Below are positions 53,410 through 62,144 of a stretch of DNA of 62,186 nt, piece after piece; positions within the stretch are counted from its first letter, which is position 1, and the number at the start of each line of letters is the position of its first letter. Both the position numbers and the translations under genes were made by a program. The stretch is taken from the NCBI GenBank assembly GCA_002316805.1, contig DCEF01000002.1, positions 1 through 62,186 of the forward strand, in the 5' to 3' direction. The DNA is from Ruminococcaceae bacterium UBA1036 (GTDB lineage Bacteria; Bacillota; Clostridia; Oscillospirales; Acutalibacteraceae). A model generated the notes under the pieces. It saw nothing but the letters and a program-made list of their open reading frames with translations, had not been told where the DNA came from and searched no databases.

Positions 53410-54169
53410 TCAGCATTCAATCGACTTTATGCTCGGGTTTTTATTAAGAAGATTTATGAGCTTTGAAATGTCATAGTTTTGAGGCAGTTTCACATAAAAT
53501 TCAGTCTCAAGTATATTATCGCCTATTTTTTCCGCTTTAAAATTTATAATGTCTATTATTTTTCTTCAAATAGTCCTGAACGTTTGAAAGTGCATTGCTA
53601 TTTTGTTCCATGCGTATTGTAATCTGCTCAGCTTCAGGCATATGCAGCCATTTGATGTCTTTATGCAGCACTATCTGTATGATAAGTATTATGACAGTAG
53701 CAGCAATTCCAATAACATAGAGCTTCGCACCGATTGCAAGGCCAACGCCTGCCGTTGCCCATACACCGGCAGCAGTCGTAAGTCCGTTGATCGCCTGCCC
53801 ACGGATAAAAATCATCCCTGCACCCAAAAAGCCTATTCCGCTGACTACCTGCGCTGCAATACGCGAAGGGTCAAGGGTGCTGCCGTTTTGTGGAAGAATA
53901 TCGTAAAAACCGTATTTTGAAACGATCATAATCAGTGCCGAACCAATCGCAACAATCATGTGTGTGCGCACGCCTGCTTCTTTAAGCCTGTTTTTCCTCT
54001 CATAGCCAATCAGAAAGCCGCAGAAACCAGCAACGAGGAGCCTAAGCAAAAATTCAAGCTGGGTTAAAATATACGATTTCAAGTAAACACATCTTCTTTC
54101 TTCTTTTGCAGTAAAAGCGGGGAAAAATATTATATACGTATCTACCTGCTTTGTCAAATTTCTTAACAT
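53410..54169 (-). pseudogene. MgtC/SapB family protein, frameshifted before its C-terminal domain
   Basis: The front frame (54169 to 53537) gives a membrane domain with GFLIGYERKNRLKEAGVRTH, ALIMIVSKYGF and GFLGAGMIF, as in MgtC/SapB proteins, ending YLKKNNRHYKF-stop. The next frame continues the family C-terminal ACT-like domain without a break: IINFKAEKIG, ETEFYVKLPQNYDIS, IKSIEC, stopping at 53410. Removing one A from the A5 run at 53559-53563 (minus strand) joins both into about 252 codons. The start is uncertain: ATG 54169 has no ribosome-binding site and TTG 54082 fits the family better. It may be a real mutation, a slippage switch or a sequencing error. Confidence 0.8.
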
Positions 54170-54339
54170 GTAATAATATGGGCTGGAGCTTCTTTAAAAA
54201 TTGCAATCCGTAAAGCTTCTATTAAAACAATATCGCGGCCAGCAACAAAAAATGGACAGCTTTCATAGAAATAATTAAAGAAAGCCTAAATTTTAGTACC
54301 ACAATTTATTCTGCTGTTCATAAAATCCATAGAGACAAA

Positions 54340-54388
54340 ATTGCGCCTTGAGCTATTTTTTAAGACATCGCTCAAGGCGCTTTTTTGT
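54340..54388. terminator. terminator of the thi operon
   Basis: GCGCCTTGAGC (54343-54353) and GCTCAAGGCGC (54370-54380) form a perfect 11-bp stem; the T-run follows on the plus side and AATTTTG on the minus side, 50 nt after the thiE stop. Confidence 0.8.
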
Positions 54389-54433
54389 AAATAATGTTCC
54401 CGTGGATTCTCGCCCGCTAACGGCAGACGCAGT

Positions 54434-55072
54434 TTATTTTCTTTTTATACGCAGCATGGCCTTTTTTAGCTTCTCCGCTTCAGCCGTAATGTTATTTGAC
54501 GCCATCAGTGCCGAAACAACAGCTACGCCGTCAATTCCAGTCCCTTCGAGAAGCGGCAGCATCTTCCCGTTAATTCCCCCTATAGCAACTATTGGCAGGC
54601 TTACGGCTTCTCTTATTTTTTTCAGCTCTTCCATTGAAACAACCGTTGCATCCGTTTTCGTCTTTGTGGCAAACATTGCGCCAACACCAAGATAATCCGC
54701 GCCATCTCTCTGTGCCTGCACCGCTTCATCAAACGTTGAAGCGGAGACGCCAAGGATTTTGTCTTTGCCAATTACAGAACGCACCCTGCGCGCAGGAATG
54801 TCGCTTTGGCCGACATGAACACCCGCCGCATCAACTGCAACAGCGATATCCGCGCGGTCATCTATAATCAGCGGTATATTATGCCTGTCTGTTACCTGCT
54901 TTACCTTTGCCGCCATTTCATAGAATTCAAGGGAAGACGTATCTTTTTCCCTTAGCTGCACCAGTGTCACGCCGCCCGCAATGGCCTGCCCAACGGCTTC
55001 TTCAAGCGTGCTCGTGCTCATAAGCCTGCGGTCTGTAACAAGGTAAAGACTGTAATCTATTTCAGGCTTCAC
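54434..55072 (-). CDS. thiE: thiamine-phosphate synthase ThiE
   Basis: A 212-residue TIM-barrel enzyme that joins HMP-pyrophosphate and thiazole phosphate. Motifs: YLVTDRRL, VTLVQLREKD, LIIDDRADIAVAVDAAGVHVGQSD, GVGAMFATKTKTDA and VAIGGINGKM. The open frame starts at TTG 55093, but GGAGAG is inside it; GTG 55072, 9 nt downstream of that site, is the likely start. Third gene of thiD-thiC-thiE. Confidence 0.94.
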   Translation of the reverse strand: MKPEIDYSLYLVTDRRLMSTSTLEEAVGQAIAGGVTLVQLREKDTSSLEFYEMAAKVKQVTDRHNIPLIIDDRADIAVAVDAAGVHVGQSDIPARRVRSVIGKDKILGVSASTFDEAVQAQRDGADYLGVGAMFATKTKTDATVVSMEELKKIREAVSLPIVAIGGINGKMLPLLEGTGIDGVAVVSALMASNNITAEAEKLKKAMLRIKRK

Positions 55073-55169
55073 TGATTTTCGCTCTCCTTCCAATTTTACG
55101 GCTTGCTTTTTACGCCGTGCGCCGTGCAGAGAAAACTCCTACTAATTACATTTTTCCGTTCTCTCTTAT

Positions 55170-56483
55170 TTACCGCTTTCGGGGGCATTGTTCAGGGTCA
55201 GTGCCATTAAGTATACAGTTCATAGTCCGCACCGCACACATTTTGCCGCACATAGAGCAACTGTCCCTGTCCTCCGGCGGAACACTTTCGTGGTACGCCC
55301 TGGCCTTCTCGCTGTCAATCGAAAACCTGTAAGTTTCGTCCCAGTCCAGTTTTCTGCGCGCCTCGCTCATGCGGCTGTCAGGCTCACGCGCGTCCTTTAC
55401 GCCTTTTGCAATATCTGCCGCATGCGCCGCAATTTTTGCAGCGATAATGCCTTCCTTTACATCATTCAAGTCCGGAAGGCGCAGGTGCTCGGCGGGCGTT
55501 ACATAACACAAAAAATCCGCGCCGTTCGCAGCAGCAACTGCTCCTCCTATGGCAGATGTTATGTGATCATAGCCCGGGGCAATATCAGTAACAAGCGGGC
55601 CCAGAACATAGAATGGAGCACCATGGCACAGGCGCTTTTCAAGCTTAACGTTTGCTGCTATCTCATCCATAGCCATGTGGCCCGGCCCTTCAACTATCAC
55701 CTGTACTCCATGTTCCCACGCGTGTTTGGCAAGGAAACCGATCTCTGTCAGTTCAGCTATCTGCGAAGCGTCCGTCGAATCTTCTATGCAGCCCGGGCGC
55801 AGGGCATCGCCAATACTTATCGTGACGTCATATTCATGCAGTATATCAAGCAGTTCATCGTAATGCTCATAGAAAGGATTTTCATTTCCCGTCATCTTCA
55901 TCCACGCAAAAAGCAGTGAACCGCCGCGTGAAACTATGTTCATTTTTCGTTTGCTGCGCATAAATGCATCTACGGCACGCCGGTTAATGCCTGCATGCAC
56001 CGTCATAAAATCGACGCCTTCCTCTGCATGGTGGCGCACGACCTTTAGAAAATCTTCGGCTGTGATATCTTTAAGGTTTTTGCCAAGGTAGCCTATTGCG
56101 TCATAAACCGGAACAGTACCTATTGTTGCCGGCGAAGTCTCTATCAGCTTCTGCCTGAATTCCTGGGTTTTGCCATAATTGCTCAAATCCATTATAGCTT
56201 CGGCACCGAATTTTTCAGCAAGCCTTGCCTTTTCCAGCTCTTTGCTGTAGTCGGCACAGTCGCCTGAAACGCCGAGGTTGACATTTATTTTTGTCCGCAG
56301 GCCACTGCCAAAGCCATGGGGGTGGAGGGCAGTATGGCGTATATTGGCAGGTATGGCTACTTTTCCAGAAGCAACAAGCGGCATAAGCTCGGATTCCGGC
56401 ACCTTTTCATCTTTTGCAACCTGTGCAATCTCTTTTGTGACAATACCACTGCGCGCGGCCTCTATCTGTGTTTTATAATTCAT
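55170..56483 (-). CDS. thiC: phosphomethylpyrimidine synthase ThiC
   Basis: The 437-residue radical-SAM enzyme turns aminoimidazole ribotide into HMP phosphate. Motifs include SRGGSLLFAWM, GDALRPGCIEDS, EGPGHMAMDEI and the C-terminal cluster-binding CSMCGKMC (CxxCxxxxC-type). It has no N-terminal extension, as in the shorter clostridial form. The start overlaps the thiD stop by 4 nt. Confidence 0.96.
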   Translation of the reverse strand: MNYKTQIEAARSGIVTKEIAQVAKDEKVPESELMPLVASGKVAIPANIRHTALHPHGFGSGLRTKINVNLGVSGDCADYSKELEKARLAEKFGAEAIMDLSNYGKTQEFRQKLIETSPATIGTVPVYDAIGYLGKNLKDITAEDFLKVVRHHAEEGVDFMTVHAGINRRAVDAFMRSKRKMNIVSRGGSLLFAWMKMTGNENPFYEHYDELLDILHEYDVTISIGDALRPGCIEDSTDASQIAELTEIGFLAKHAWEHGVQVIVEGPGHMAMDEIAANVKLEKRLCHGAPFYVLGPLVTDIAPGYDHITSAIGGAVAAANGADFLCYVTPAEHLRLPDLNDVKEGIIAAKIAAHAADIAKGVKDAREPDSRMSEARRKLDWDETYRFSIDSEKARAYHESVPPEDRDSCSMCGKMCAVRTMNCILNGTDPEQCPRKR

Positions 56484-57295
56484 TTCAGATTATCCTCCTT
56501 TTCCAGTCTGCTGCGGTAAAGGTCATAAAAATGGTGCGTAGGGCCACAGCCTTTCCCTATCTGCAGCGAATGGCGTATTGCTGTGGTGACGTATTTTTTA
56601 GCCCTGCTCACTGCTTCTTCCAAACTGAAGCCCAATGCGAGGTTCGAAGCGATTGCAGAAGAATATGTGCATCCTGTGCCATGTGTGTTTTTAGTATTTA
56701 TACGCTTAGCACTGAAATGGGTAAAGCACCTGCCGTCAAACAGCACATCTACTGCATCTCCGGAAGCATGGCCGCCCTTTACAAGCACCGCTTTTGCGCC
56801 ACGGCCTGCGATTTGCTCCGCGGCACGCTCCATATCACTAATGGAGCTTATGCATATGCCTGATATTTTTTCAGCCTCGGGTATGTTCGGGGTAAGTAAA
56901 TCTGCAAGAGGCAGTATTTTATGCACCAAAGTACTCATCGAATCCGGCTGCATAAGCGGGCAGCCATTCTTTGCCACCATTACAGGGTCAACGACTACAT
57001 TTTTCGGTTTGTATTCATTCAGCTTGCGCGCCACGGCTTCCATGCAGTTTGACTGCGACAGCATGCCTATTTTTACAGCATCAGCACCGATGTCTTCAAA
57101 TACGGCGTCAATCTGCTTTTCAATCATATCAGGCGCGACATTTTGGATGTCTATAACGCGCACCGTATTTTCTGCAACAACGGAAACTATTACGCTCATG
57201 CCATAAACACCGTGTGCGGCAAAAGTTTTAAGGTCAGCCTCAATGCCGGCGCCTCCGCTGCAGTCAGAGCCGGCTATTGACAGAACTTTTTTCAT
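56480..57295 (-). CDS. thiD: hydroxymethylpyrimidine/phosphomethylpyrimidine kinase ThiD
   Basis: A 271-residue ribokinase-fold kinase: LSIAGSDCSGGAGIEADLKT, VVDPVMVAKNG, KGGHASGDAVDVL and the anion-hole NTHGTGCTYSSAIAS. It phosphorylates HMP and HMP-P for ThiE. First gene of the operon, AAGGTGA before ATG, under two TPP riboswitches. Confidence 0.95.
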   Translation of the reverse strand: MKKVLSIAGSDCSGGAGIEADLKTFAAHGVYGMSVIVSVVAENTVRVIDIQNVAPDMIEKQIDAVFEDIGADAVKIGMLSQSNCMEAVARKLNEYKPKNVVVDPVMVAKNGCPLMQPDSMSTLVHKILPLADLLTPNIPEAEKISGICISSISDMERAAEQIAGRGAKAVLVKGGHASGDAVDVLFDGRCFTHFSAKRINTKNTHGTGCTYSSAIASNLALGFSLEEAVSRAKKYVTTAIRHSLQIGKGCGPTHHFYDLYRSRLEKEDNLK

Positions 57296-57313
57296 GTTTT
57301 CACCTTTCTTTCA

Positions 57314-57350
57314 AATAAAAAAGATGCCTGCTGAATTCGGCAGGCATCTT
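57314..57350 (-). terminator. expression-platform terminator 2 of the thi operon
   Basis: GATGCCTGC (57323-57331) and GCAGGCATC (57340-57348) form a 9-bp stem followed by TTTTTT on the minus strand, 20 nt ahead of the thiD ribosome-binding site. It belongs to the second riboswitch. Confidence 0.85.
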
Positions 57351-57361
57351 TCTCATCGATA

Positions 57362-57448
57362 TTTTGCATCCCTACGTCAGTATTAACTAACAGGTTCAAA
57401 GGGTCAGGTTCTAACCTTCTCAACTCTAAGGAGTTCCCCCGCAGCATA
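57362..57448 (-). promoter_or_regulatory. TPP riboswitch 2 (gene-proximal)
   Basis: On the minus strand the THI element reads GCGGGG, then GTTGAGAAGG, ACCCTTTGAACCTG, TTAGTTAATACTGACGTAGGGA. These are the conserved aptamer blocks that bind thiamine pyrophosphate. A terminator follows at once. Confidence 0.93.
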
Positions 57449-57468
57449 TTCAGTTTTTGTAACAAAAA

Positions 57469-57491
57469 ATGCTTTCCAAAAAGGAAAGCAT
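57469..57491 (-). terminator. expression-platform terminator 1 of the thi operon
   Basis: ATGCTTTCC and GGAAAGCAT form a perfect 9-bp stem with a T5 loop and TTTTTTG tail on the minus strand, between the two aptamers. Confidence 0.85.
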
Positions 57492-57526
57492 CAATTCATT
57501 ATTTCTTATAATTGAATTGCTTCCCT

Positions 57527-57599
57527 GCGTCAGTGTTAACTGACAGGTTCAAAGGGTCAGGTTTTAACCTTCTCAACTCCAAAGAGTCCCCCCGCAAGT
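57527..57599 (-). promoter_or_regulatory. TPP riboswitch 1 (promoter-proximal)
   Basis: A second full aptamer on the minus strand: CTTGCGGGGGGACTC, GTTGAGAAGG, ACCCTTTGAACCTG, CAGTTAACACTGACGCAGGGAAGC. It differs from the other copy only in variable arms. It has its own terminator, so two complete units stand in series. Confidence 0.93.
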
Positions 57600-57765
57600 C
57601 CACAGACTATTATTACCATATCATTCTGCACAGTCTTTGTCAACAGCAAAGTATCATTTGTTATAAGCTTTCAGGAGGCGCAAAGTGCATTGCTGTTGAC
57701 ATTCAAGTAGTAACACGCTATAATATAATAATAGTTATTGTTATTAATAATTTTAAGATTTGGAG

Positions 57766-58191
57766 ATGGTCATTACGCTTTGGAAAGAAAAATATAAAAT
57801 TGGTATTCCAATAGTTGACTGGCAGCATAAAGAGCTGTTCGACCGCGTAGAACAGTTTCTTACGGCTCTGCGCAAAAATGGCAACTGGGAGGAAAAGTTG
57901 CCCGAGGTAAAAAAGACGCTTGTATTTATGCAGAACTATGTTGTCACCCATTTCGCTAATGAGGAAGAATACCAGAAAAAAATCGGATATCCGGACTTTA
58001 AAAAGCACCAACAAATACATAAAGAGTTTACCAATTATGTAATGAAGTCCGCTCACGACTTTGAGCAGGAAGGGTATAAAGAGAAGGAAATACAAAAATT
58101 TGCAGGTGTGTTGCTGGCATGGCTTATAAACCATGTTGTCGCAACAGACCTTAAAATGAGTAAATATGTCCAAAAGGGAGGCGTTTCATAA
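57766..58191 (+). CDS. bacteriohemerythrin
   Basis: A four-helix di-iron oxygen-binding protein of 141 residues: the ligands are in DWQHKELF, THFANEEEYQ, HQQIHKEF and the late NHVVATDLKM. The N-terminal WKEKYKIGIPIVDWQ is typical. Proposed roles are oxygen sensing or delivery. Candidate starts are TTG 57760, ATG 57766 and ATT 57772; GGAG (57762-57765) is best spaced for ATT, but I keep ATG. The stop directly abuts cheX. Confidence 0.9.
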   Translation: MVITLWKEKYKIGIPIVDWQHKELFDRVEQFLTALRKNGNWEEKLPEVKKTLVFMQNYVVTHFANEEEYQKKIGYPDFKKHQQIHKEFTNYVMKSAHDFEQEGYKEKEIQKFAGVLLAWLINHVVATDLKMSKYVQKGGVS

Positions 58192-58647
58192 ATGGCAGAA
58201 CAAAAATTCAAAACTAATCCATTTTATGACGCAACAAAAGACGTTTTCAAAAGTATGCTTGACATGGATATTTCCGAACTGAAAAGCAATGGGCAAACTG
58301 GTCAGGAAGAAAATGTTAAAATAGAGATTGCTTTAGTCGGCGACCTTTCAGGGAGCACTATTTACAGTTTTCCAAAATCTACAACTCTTAATATTGTAAA
58401 ATCCCTTTCTGGCATGGAGACTGACACTCTTGACGACTTTGCCACTTCAATGCTCGGCGAAATTGCCAACATCATCAGCGGAAATGCCGTTACCGCACTT
58501 TCAGGCATGAATTATAAATGCGATATAAAGCCCCCACAGATTACCGTGGGTAATTCGGCTGCAAATAAAGACGAAAATTCCGTCGATATGCTTTTACATT
58601 CGCAGGCAGGCGTAATGCGCGAACATATCTGCCTTGCAAAAAGTTGA
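58192..58647 (+). CDS. CheX/CheC-type chemotaxis phosphatase-like protein
   Basis: A 151-residue protein with the CheC/CheX phosphatase helix motif in SMLGEIANIISGNA (E and N as catalytic pair) and the conserved downstream PP of CDIKPPQITVG. CheX dephosphorylates CheY-P. GGGAGG lies ahead of ATG, which directly follows the hemerythrin stop, so oxygen sensing and a signalling phosphatase are co-expressed. No other chemotaxis gene is in the window. Confidence 0.82.
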   Translation: MAEQKFKTNPFYDATKDVFKSMLDMDISELKSNGQTGQEENVKIEIALVGDLSGSTIYSFPKSTTLNIVKSLSGMETDTLDDFATSMLGEIANIISGNAVTALSGMNYKCDIKPPQITVGNSAANKDENSVDMLLHSQAGVMREHICLAKS

Positions 58648-58694
58648 GCATTTTCTTAAACTTTAAGGCAAAAGCGAATACCTAAAATTACATA

Positions 58695-58737
58695 GAAACA
58701 GCCTGAGCAAAAGTACAACAATTGCTCAGGCTGTTAA
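58695..58737. terminator. bidirectional terminator between cheX-type gene and tadA
   Basis: AACAGCCTGAGCAA and TTGCTCAGGCTGTT (58697-58735) form a perfect 14-bp stem with an 11-nt loop between convergent genes. Confidence 0.85.
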
Positions 58738-58779
58738 TAATATTATTCAAAAATAGCATTTTTTAAAAGCTGCAGTGGC

Positions 58780-59235
58780 TTATTTATTTTTCCGCAGTTT
58801 TTTAAAAAAGCCAGTCAAAATAGATGAACATTCATCTTCCAGCACGCCGCCAACCACCTCAGGTTTGTGGTTAAAAGGCAGGCTAAACAAATTAACAACG
58901 GAGCCGCATGAGCCTGCTTTCATATCGAAAGCACCAAACACAACGCGTGGAATACGTGCATTGATAACCGCCCCCGCACACATTGGGCAAGGCTCAAGGG
59001 TCACAAAAAGCTCACATTGCCAGAGCCGCCACCCACCAAGTGTGCTGCATGCCCCGTTGATTGCTTCAATCTCTGCATGGCACAGTGCGTTTTTTTTCGT
59101 TTCGCGCCTGTTGCGGCCGCATGCGATAACATTTTCGCCTTTTACAACAACAGCGCCAACCGGCACTTCACCTTCTGCTGCAGATTGGCGGGCAATCTCC
59201 AGCGCCTGCCTCATAAACATCTCGTCACGTGTCAT
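58780..59235 (-). CDS. tadA: tRNA adenosine(34) deaminase TadA
   Basis: A 151-residue zinc deaminase with CHAEIEAI (His ligand and catalytic Glu) and TLEPCPMCAGAV (two Cys ligands). It converts A34 to inosine in tRNA-Arg(ACG). GAGGTGA precedes ATG. It lies 9 nt downstream of the CPBP protease gene, in one operon. Confidence 0.95.
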   Translation of the reverse strand: MTRDEMFMRQALEIARQSAAEGEVPVGAVVVKGENVIACGRNRRETKKNALCHAEIEAINGACSTLGGWRLWQCELFVTLEPCPMCAGAVINARIPRVVFGAFDMKAGSCGSVVNLFSLPFNHKPEVVGGVLEDECSSILTGFFKKLRKNK

Positions 59236-59244
59236 GCCATCACC

Positions 59245-60261
59245 TCAGTAATGGTAGAGGCAGTAAATCGACGAGAGAAATGCATATACCATAAAAATCA
59301 CTCCGCCAAAATTGCCGAACGCCGCACCGAGCCTTGATGAAAGTGGAAGCACCGAACGATGTTTCCCTTTCTTTCCAAACAGTTTATGCTCAGAAGTAAG
59401 GATTGCAATAGCTGCAATGCCGATCAATGAAACGACCACCATAATAACATTGCTCATATTTTCTGCTGCATGTGCGCCGCGGTACCTTGTTACCAAATCA
59501 GTCATTACCGATATGCCATTATTAATAAAATGTATTAGTATCGACGGTAGCAGCGAATCCGTACGCACTACCACATAACCCATTACAAGGCCGCAGAAAA
59601 ATGCAAAGACCATCTGAATAAAATTCCCATGGTATAATCCGAAAAGGATTGCCGACACAAGTACGGCAAAACCGTCGCCAAAACGGCGCAGGCTTTGCAG
59701 AATAACTCCTCGGTACATGAGTTCCTCCACCAACGGCGGAACAACGGCAATATTAACCACGTATAAGGCTAAGACGGCAGGGTCATTATTTAGCGGCAGT
59801 GAGGGAAGGGAACCGCTGAATCCAAAGTACTGCTGAATTTTTGCTACCCAGCCTGCCGGAAAATTTGCCAGCAAACAGACAAAGCAGCCCACCGCTACAA
59901 AAAGCCACAGGTCGCTTGTTTTTACCTTGTGAAACGGCACTCCTTCAGAAATGGGGATGTGTTCCGCAGAAAAATAAAGCAGTGCCGGCACTGTCATAGC
60001 GATTAAGTAATTAAACGAAGAAACAATGTAATACAGGACTGGCGGAAGCCCGTCAAACTTATTCGTCCGTGTTACAAATCCCATCGACCTCAAAAATATC
60101 AGGCTTATAATAGGCAAGAGGAACAAAAGGAAAATTCCTGCCAGCGCTGTTAGACAAACGCTGTTAGAAGTACTGCGGATACGCCTGCGCTCCTCATATA
60201 CCTCCGGATAAAATGGAGGGTACGGATATTTGTTAGAATACGGGCCGCCTGAAACATACAT
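59245..60261 (-). CDS. CPBP family intramembrane metalloprotease
   Basis: A 338-residue membrane protein with about eight hydrophobic segments and the CPBP (ABI) motifs EELMYRGVI (EExxxR), FGLYHGNFIQ (second His) and HFINN. Members cleave membrane or prenylated peptides, or protect from bacteriocins. The cytosolic start is Pro/Tyr-rich. AGGAG precedes ATG. Substrate unknown. Confidence 0.9.
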   Translation of the reverse strand: MYVSGGPYSNKYPYPPFYPEVYEERRRIRSTSNSVCLTALAGIFLLFLLPIISLIFLRSMGFVTRTNKFDGLPPVLYYIVSSFNYLIAMTVPALLYFSAEHIPISEGVPFHKVKTSDLWLFVAVGCFVCLLANFPAGWVAKIQQYFGFSGSLPSLPLNNDPAVLALYVVNIAVVPPLVEELMYRGVILQSLRRFGDGFAVLVSAILFGLYHGNFIQMVFAFFCGLVMGYVVVRTDSLLPSILIHFINNGISVMTDLVTRYRGAHAAENMSNVIMVVVSLIGIAAIAILTSEHKLFGKKGKHRSVLPLSSRLGAAFGNFGGVIFMVYAFLSSIYCLYHY

Positions 60262-60396
60262 AGCATTACTCCTGACTCTGATGCAAATAAGATACTGCAG
60301 CAGTTAACTCCAGCCCTTGCAGTTCATTCTATTGTAACTCTTTAAGTAAATAAAAATCAATTAATATATTTTGAACAGCGCCTTAAAATTATCATA

Positions 60397-61422
60397 TTAG
60401 AGGCTGCTGTAAACAGCTACAGCGTCTTTTATTTCCGCGCAGTAGCAGTTTTTTGCACCTGCTGTTACAAGCACATACTGCTTTCCATTGACTTCCGCGC
60501 AGCTTGCAAGGCACAGGCCTGCTTCATTGGTATACCCTACTTTTCCGCCAAGTATTGTAGCCCTTCCTGCCTTTTTCGAACCGCTGAGGTGCCGGAACAT
60601 GGTGCTTGTAAACGTAATGCCTTTAGCATGTTTGTTTGTAGGCGATGTGGTGTAGCTTGGTGTTGTAAAAATGCGCCTGAATGTATTATTCTGCAAAGCA
60701 TAGCACAGAACCATTGATATATCTTTCACAGTAGAATAGTGGTTGGCGTCATACAGGCCTGTAGTATTTACAAAATGTGTATGTTCCATCCCGATCTCTG
60801 CAGCCTTGCGGTTCATTTCATGGGCAAAATTCTGCTCTGAGCCTTCAAGATGGTCTGCAAGGCCTGCACAACATTCTGCACCGCTCGGGAGAATAGCGCC
60901 ATAAAGCAAATCCATCTCGCTCACCTGCTCATCCGGAACAAACCCTGCCATCGACGCCTCCTGCGCATACATCTCATCAAAAATGGGCTTTGGCAAAGTT
61001 ACTTTTTCCTGAAGATTTGGCGACTTTTCAATTGCCAAAATCGCCGTCATTATTTTTGTCATAGAAGCTGGGTAAATTTTTTGGTCCGCATTTTTGTTAA
61101 TAAGGATTTTGCGGTCGTCAAGGCTGACAAGTATCGCATTCGGGCTGTGCAGTTCGCTTTTAAGTTTCGCTGGGTTTTTAACAATAGAATTATTTGTATC
61201 GTCCGTCAACGTAATCTTCTGAGGCGACAAGTTGTCTATTGATGAAGCCATTTTCTCAAAGACATTTTCAGATGACACACCGCTTTTTTCCCATTGCGGC
61301 ATTGCATGGGCATTTTTAGCATTAACGCTGTTGCCTGAAAAAGCATTATAACTGAGAAGGGTGGCAACCAGTGCAGCCACTGTTACAGCACCGATTGCAA
61401 TTTTATGTACAGCCCTGCTCAT
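60397..61422 (-). CDS. D-alanyl-D-alanine carboxypeptidase (S11, DacF-like)
   Basis: A 341-residue penicillin-binding carboxypeptidase with an N-terminal signal/anchor (about 8-28), the serine tetrad SMTK (120-123) and KVG in GGKVGYT (294-296). The second motif, normally SxN, reads SGA (180-182), so the catalytic Asn is absent. The C-terminal PBP5-like domain is missing. It would trim D-Ala from peptidoglycan or spore cortex peptides, if active. AGAGG ribosome-binding site. Confidence 0.85.
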   Translation of the reverse strand: MSRAVHKIAIGAVTVAALVATLLSYNAFSGNSVNAKNAHAMPQWEKSGVSSENVFEKMASSIDNLSPQKITLTDDTNNSIVKNPAKLKSELHSPNAILVSLDDRKILINKNADQKIYPASMTKIMTAILAIEKSPNLQEKVTLPKPIFDEMYAQEASMAGFVPDEQVSEMDLLYGAILPSGAECCAGLADHLEGSEQNFAHEMNRKAAEIGMEHTHFVNTTGLYDANHYSTVKDISMVLCYALQNNTFRRIFTTPSYTTSPTNKHAKGITFTSTMFRHLSGSKKAGRATILGGKVGYTNEAGLCLASCAEVNGKQYVLVTAGAKNCYCAEIKDAVAVYSSL

Positions 61423-61568
61423 TTGAATTTTTCCCTCTTCCTCTTTATTTTTATGCAGTATCCCGCATTATCTGCACATATTTTTATACACATGTTGTTA
61501 TAATAATATTTTAACTAACTAATGTCAATGTCTGCCGTGCTTAAAATATGGTATATACGACACACCTT

Positions 61569-61925
61569 TTATTCCTGCATCTGGCGCCTTATCCACTCCA
61601 TCAGAAGATTTACAATTTTTTCTTGCTGTATATCGCTCAATTCAACTCCCTTCGGCACACGGTACCATTTGTTCAGACAACCTCGGCAACAGCATGCGCA
61701 CGCATGCTGAGCGATAAATACAGGATGGCCATGCATTGGAGTCTGCCTTCCATCATTTGGTATAACGGCCGGCGTCAAGCGCTGCCTTACGAAATCATAC
61801 GCATGTCGGCGAATCGTGTCTATGCCTTTGTCCTTTACATACGCCTTGTCCTTTTCAGTTAATGAAAAGCTGGAACGGAACTTTGAAGTTTTTAATTTTT
61901 GTAACGCTTCATCTATCGTCTGCAA
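61569..61925 (-). CDS. DUF4186 family protein
   Basis: A 118-residue cytosolic protein with a C-terminal cysteine-rich stretch, HACACCCRGCLNKWYRVPKG, and HPVFIAQHA before it, the DUF4186 pattern, possibly metal binding. It starts at TTG 9 nt after GGTGG. Function is not known. Confidence 0.85.
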   Translation of the reverse strand: MQTIDEALQKLKTSKFRSSFSLTEKDKAYVKDKGIDTIRRHAYDFVRQRLTPAVIPNDGRQTPMHGHPVFIAQHACACCCRGCLNKWYRVPKGVELSDIQQEKIVNLLMEWIRRQMQE

Positions 61926-62012
61926 AATTTTATTCCACCTGTTCTTCTGAGCTGCAATATTCCCATTAAAACGTATGGTTGCAAAATAGCCGCAAAAGCT
62001 AAACTAAACTGA

Positions 62013-62056
62013 AAAAGCTCCCTTTCTCTCTAAAAGCATTAAGAAAGAAGGAGCTT
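62013..62056 (-). terminator. terminator of the gene at the right edge
   Basis: GCTCCTTCTTTCT and its near-complement AGAAAGGGAGC form an imperfect stem; TTTTTC follows on the minus strand. Confidence 0.65.
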
Positions 62057-62144
62057 CCTCATATTTTATTTTAGCATGAAATAGCCGGTATGTCGCTTTG
62101 TAAGTGTGAAAACATTAAAAACCTTTTGTCTGCGGTCTTGGCTT

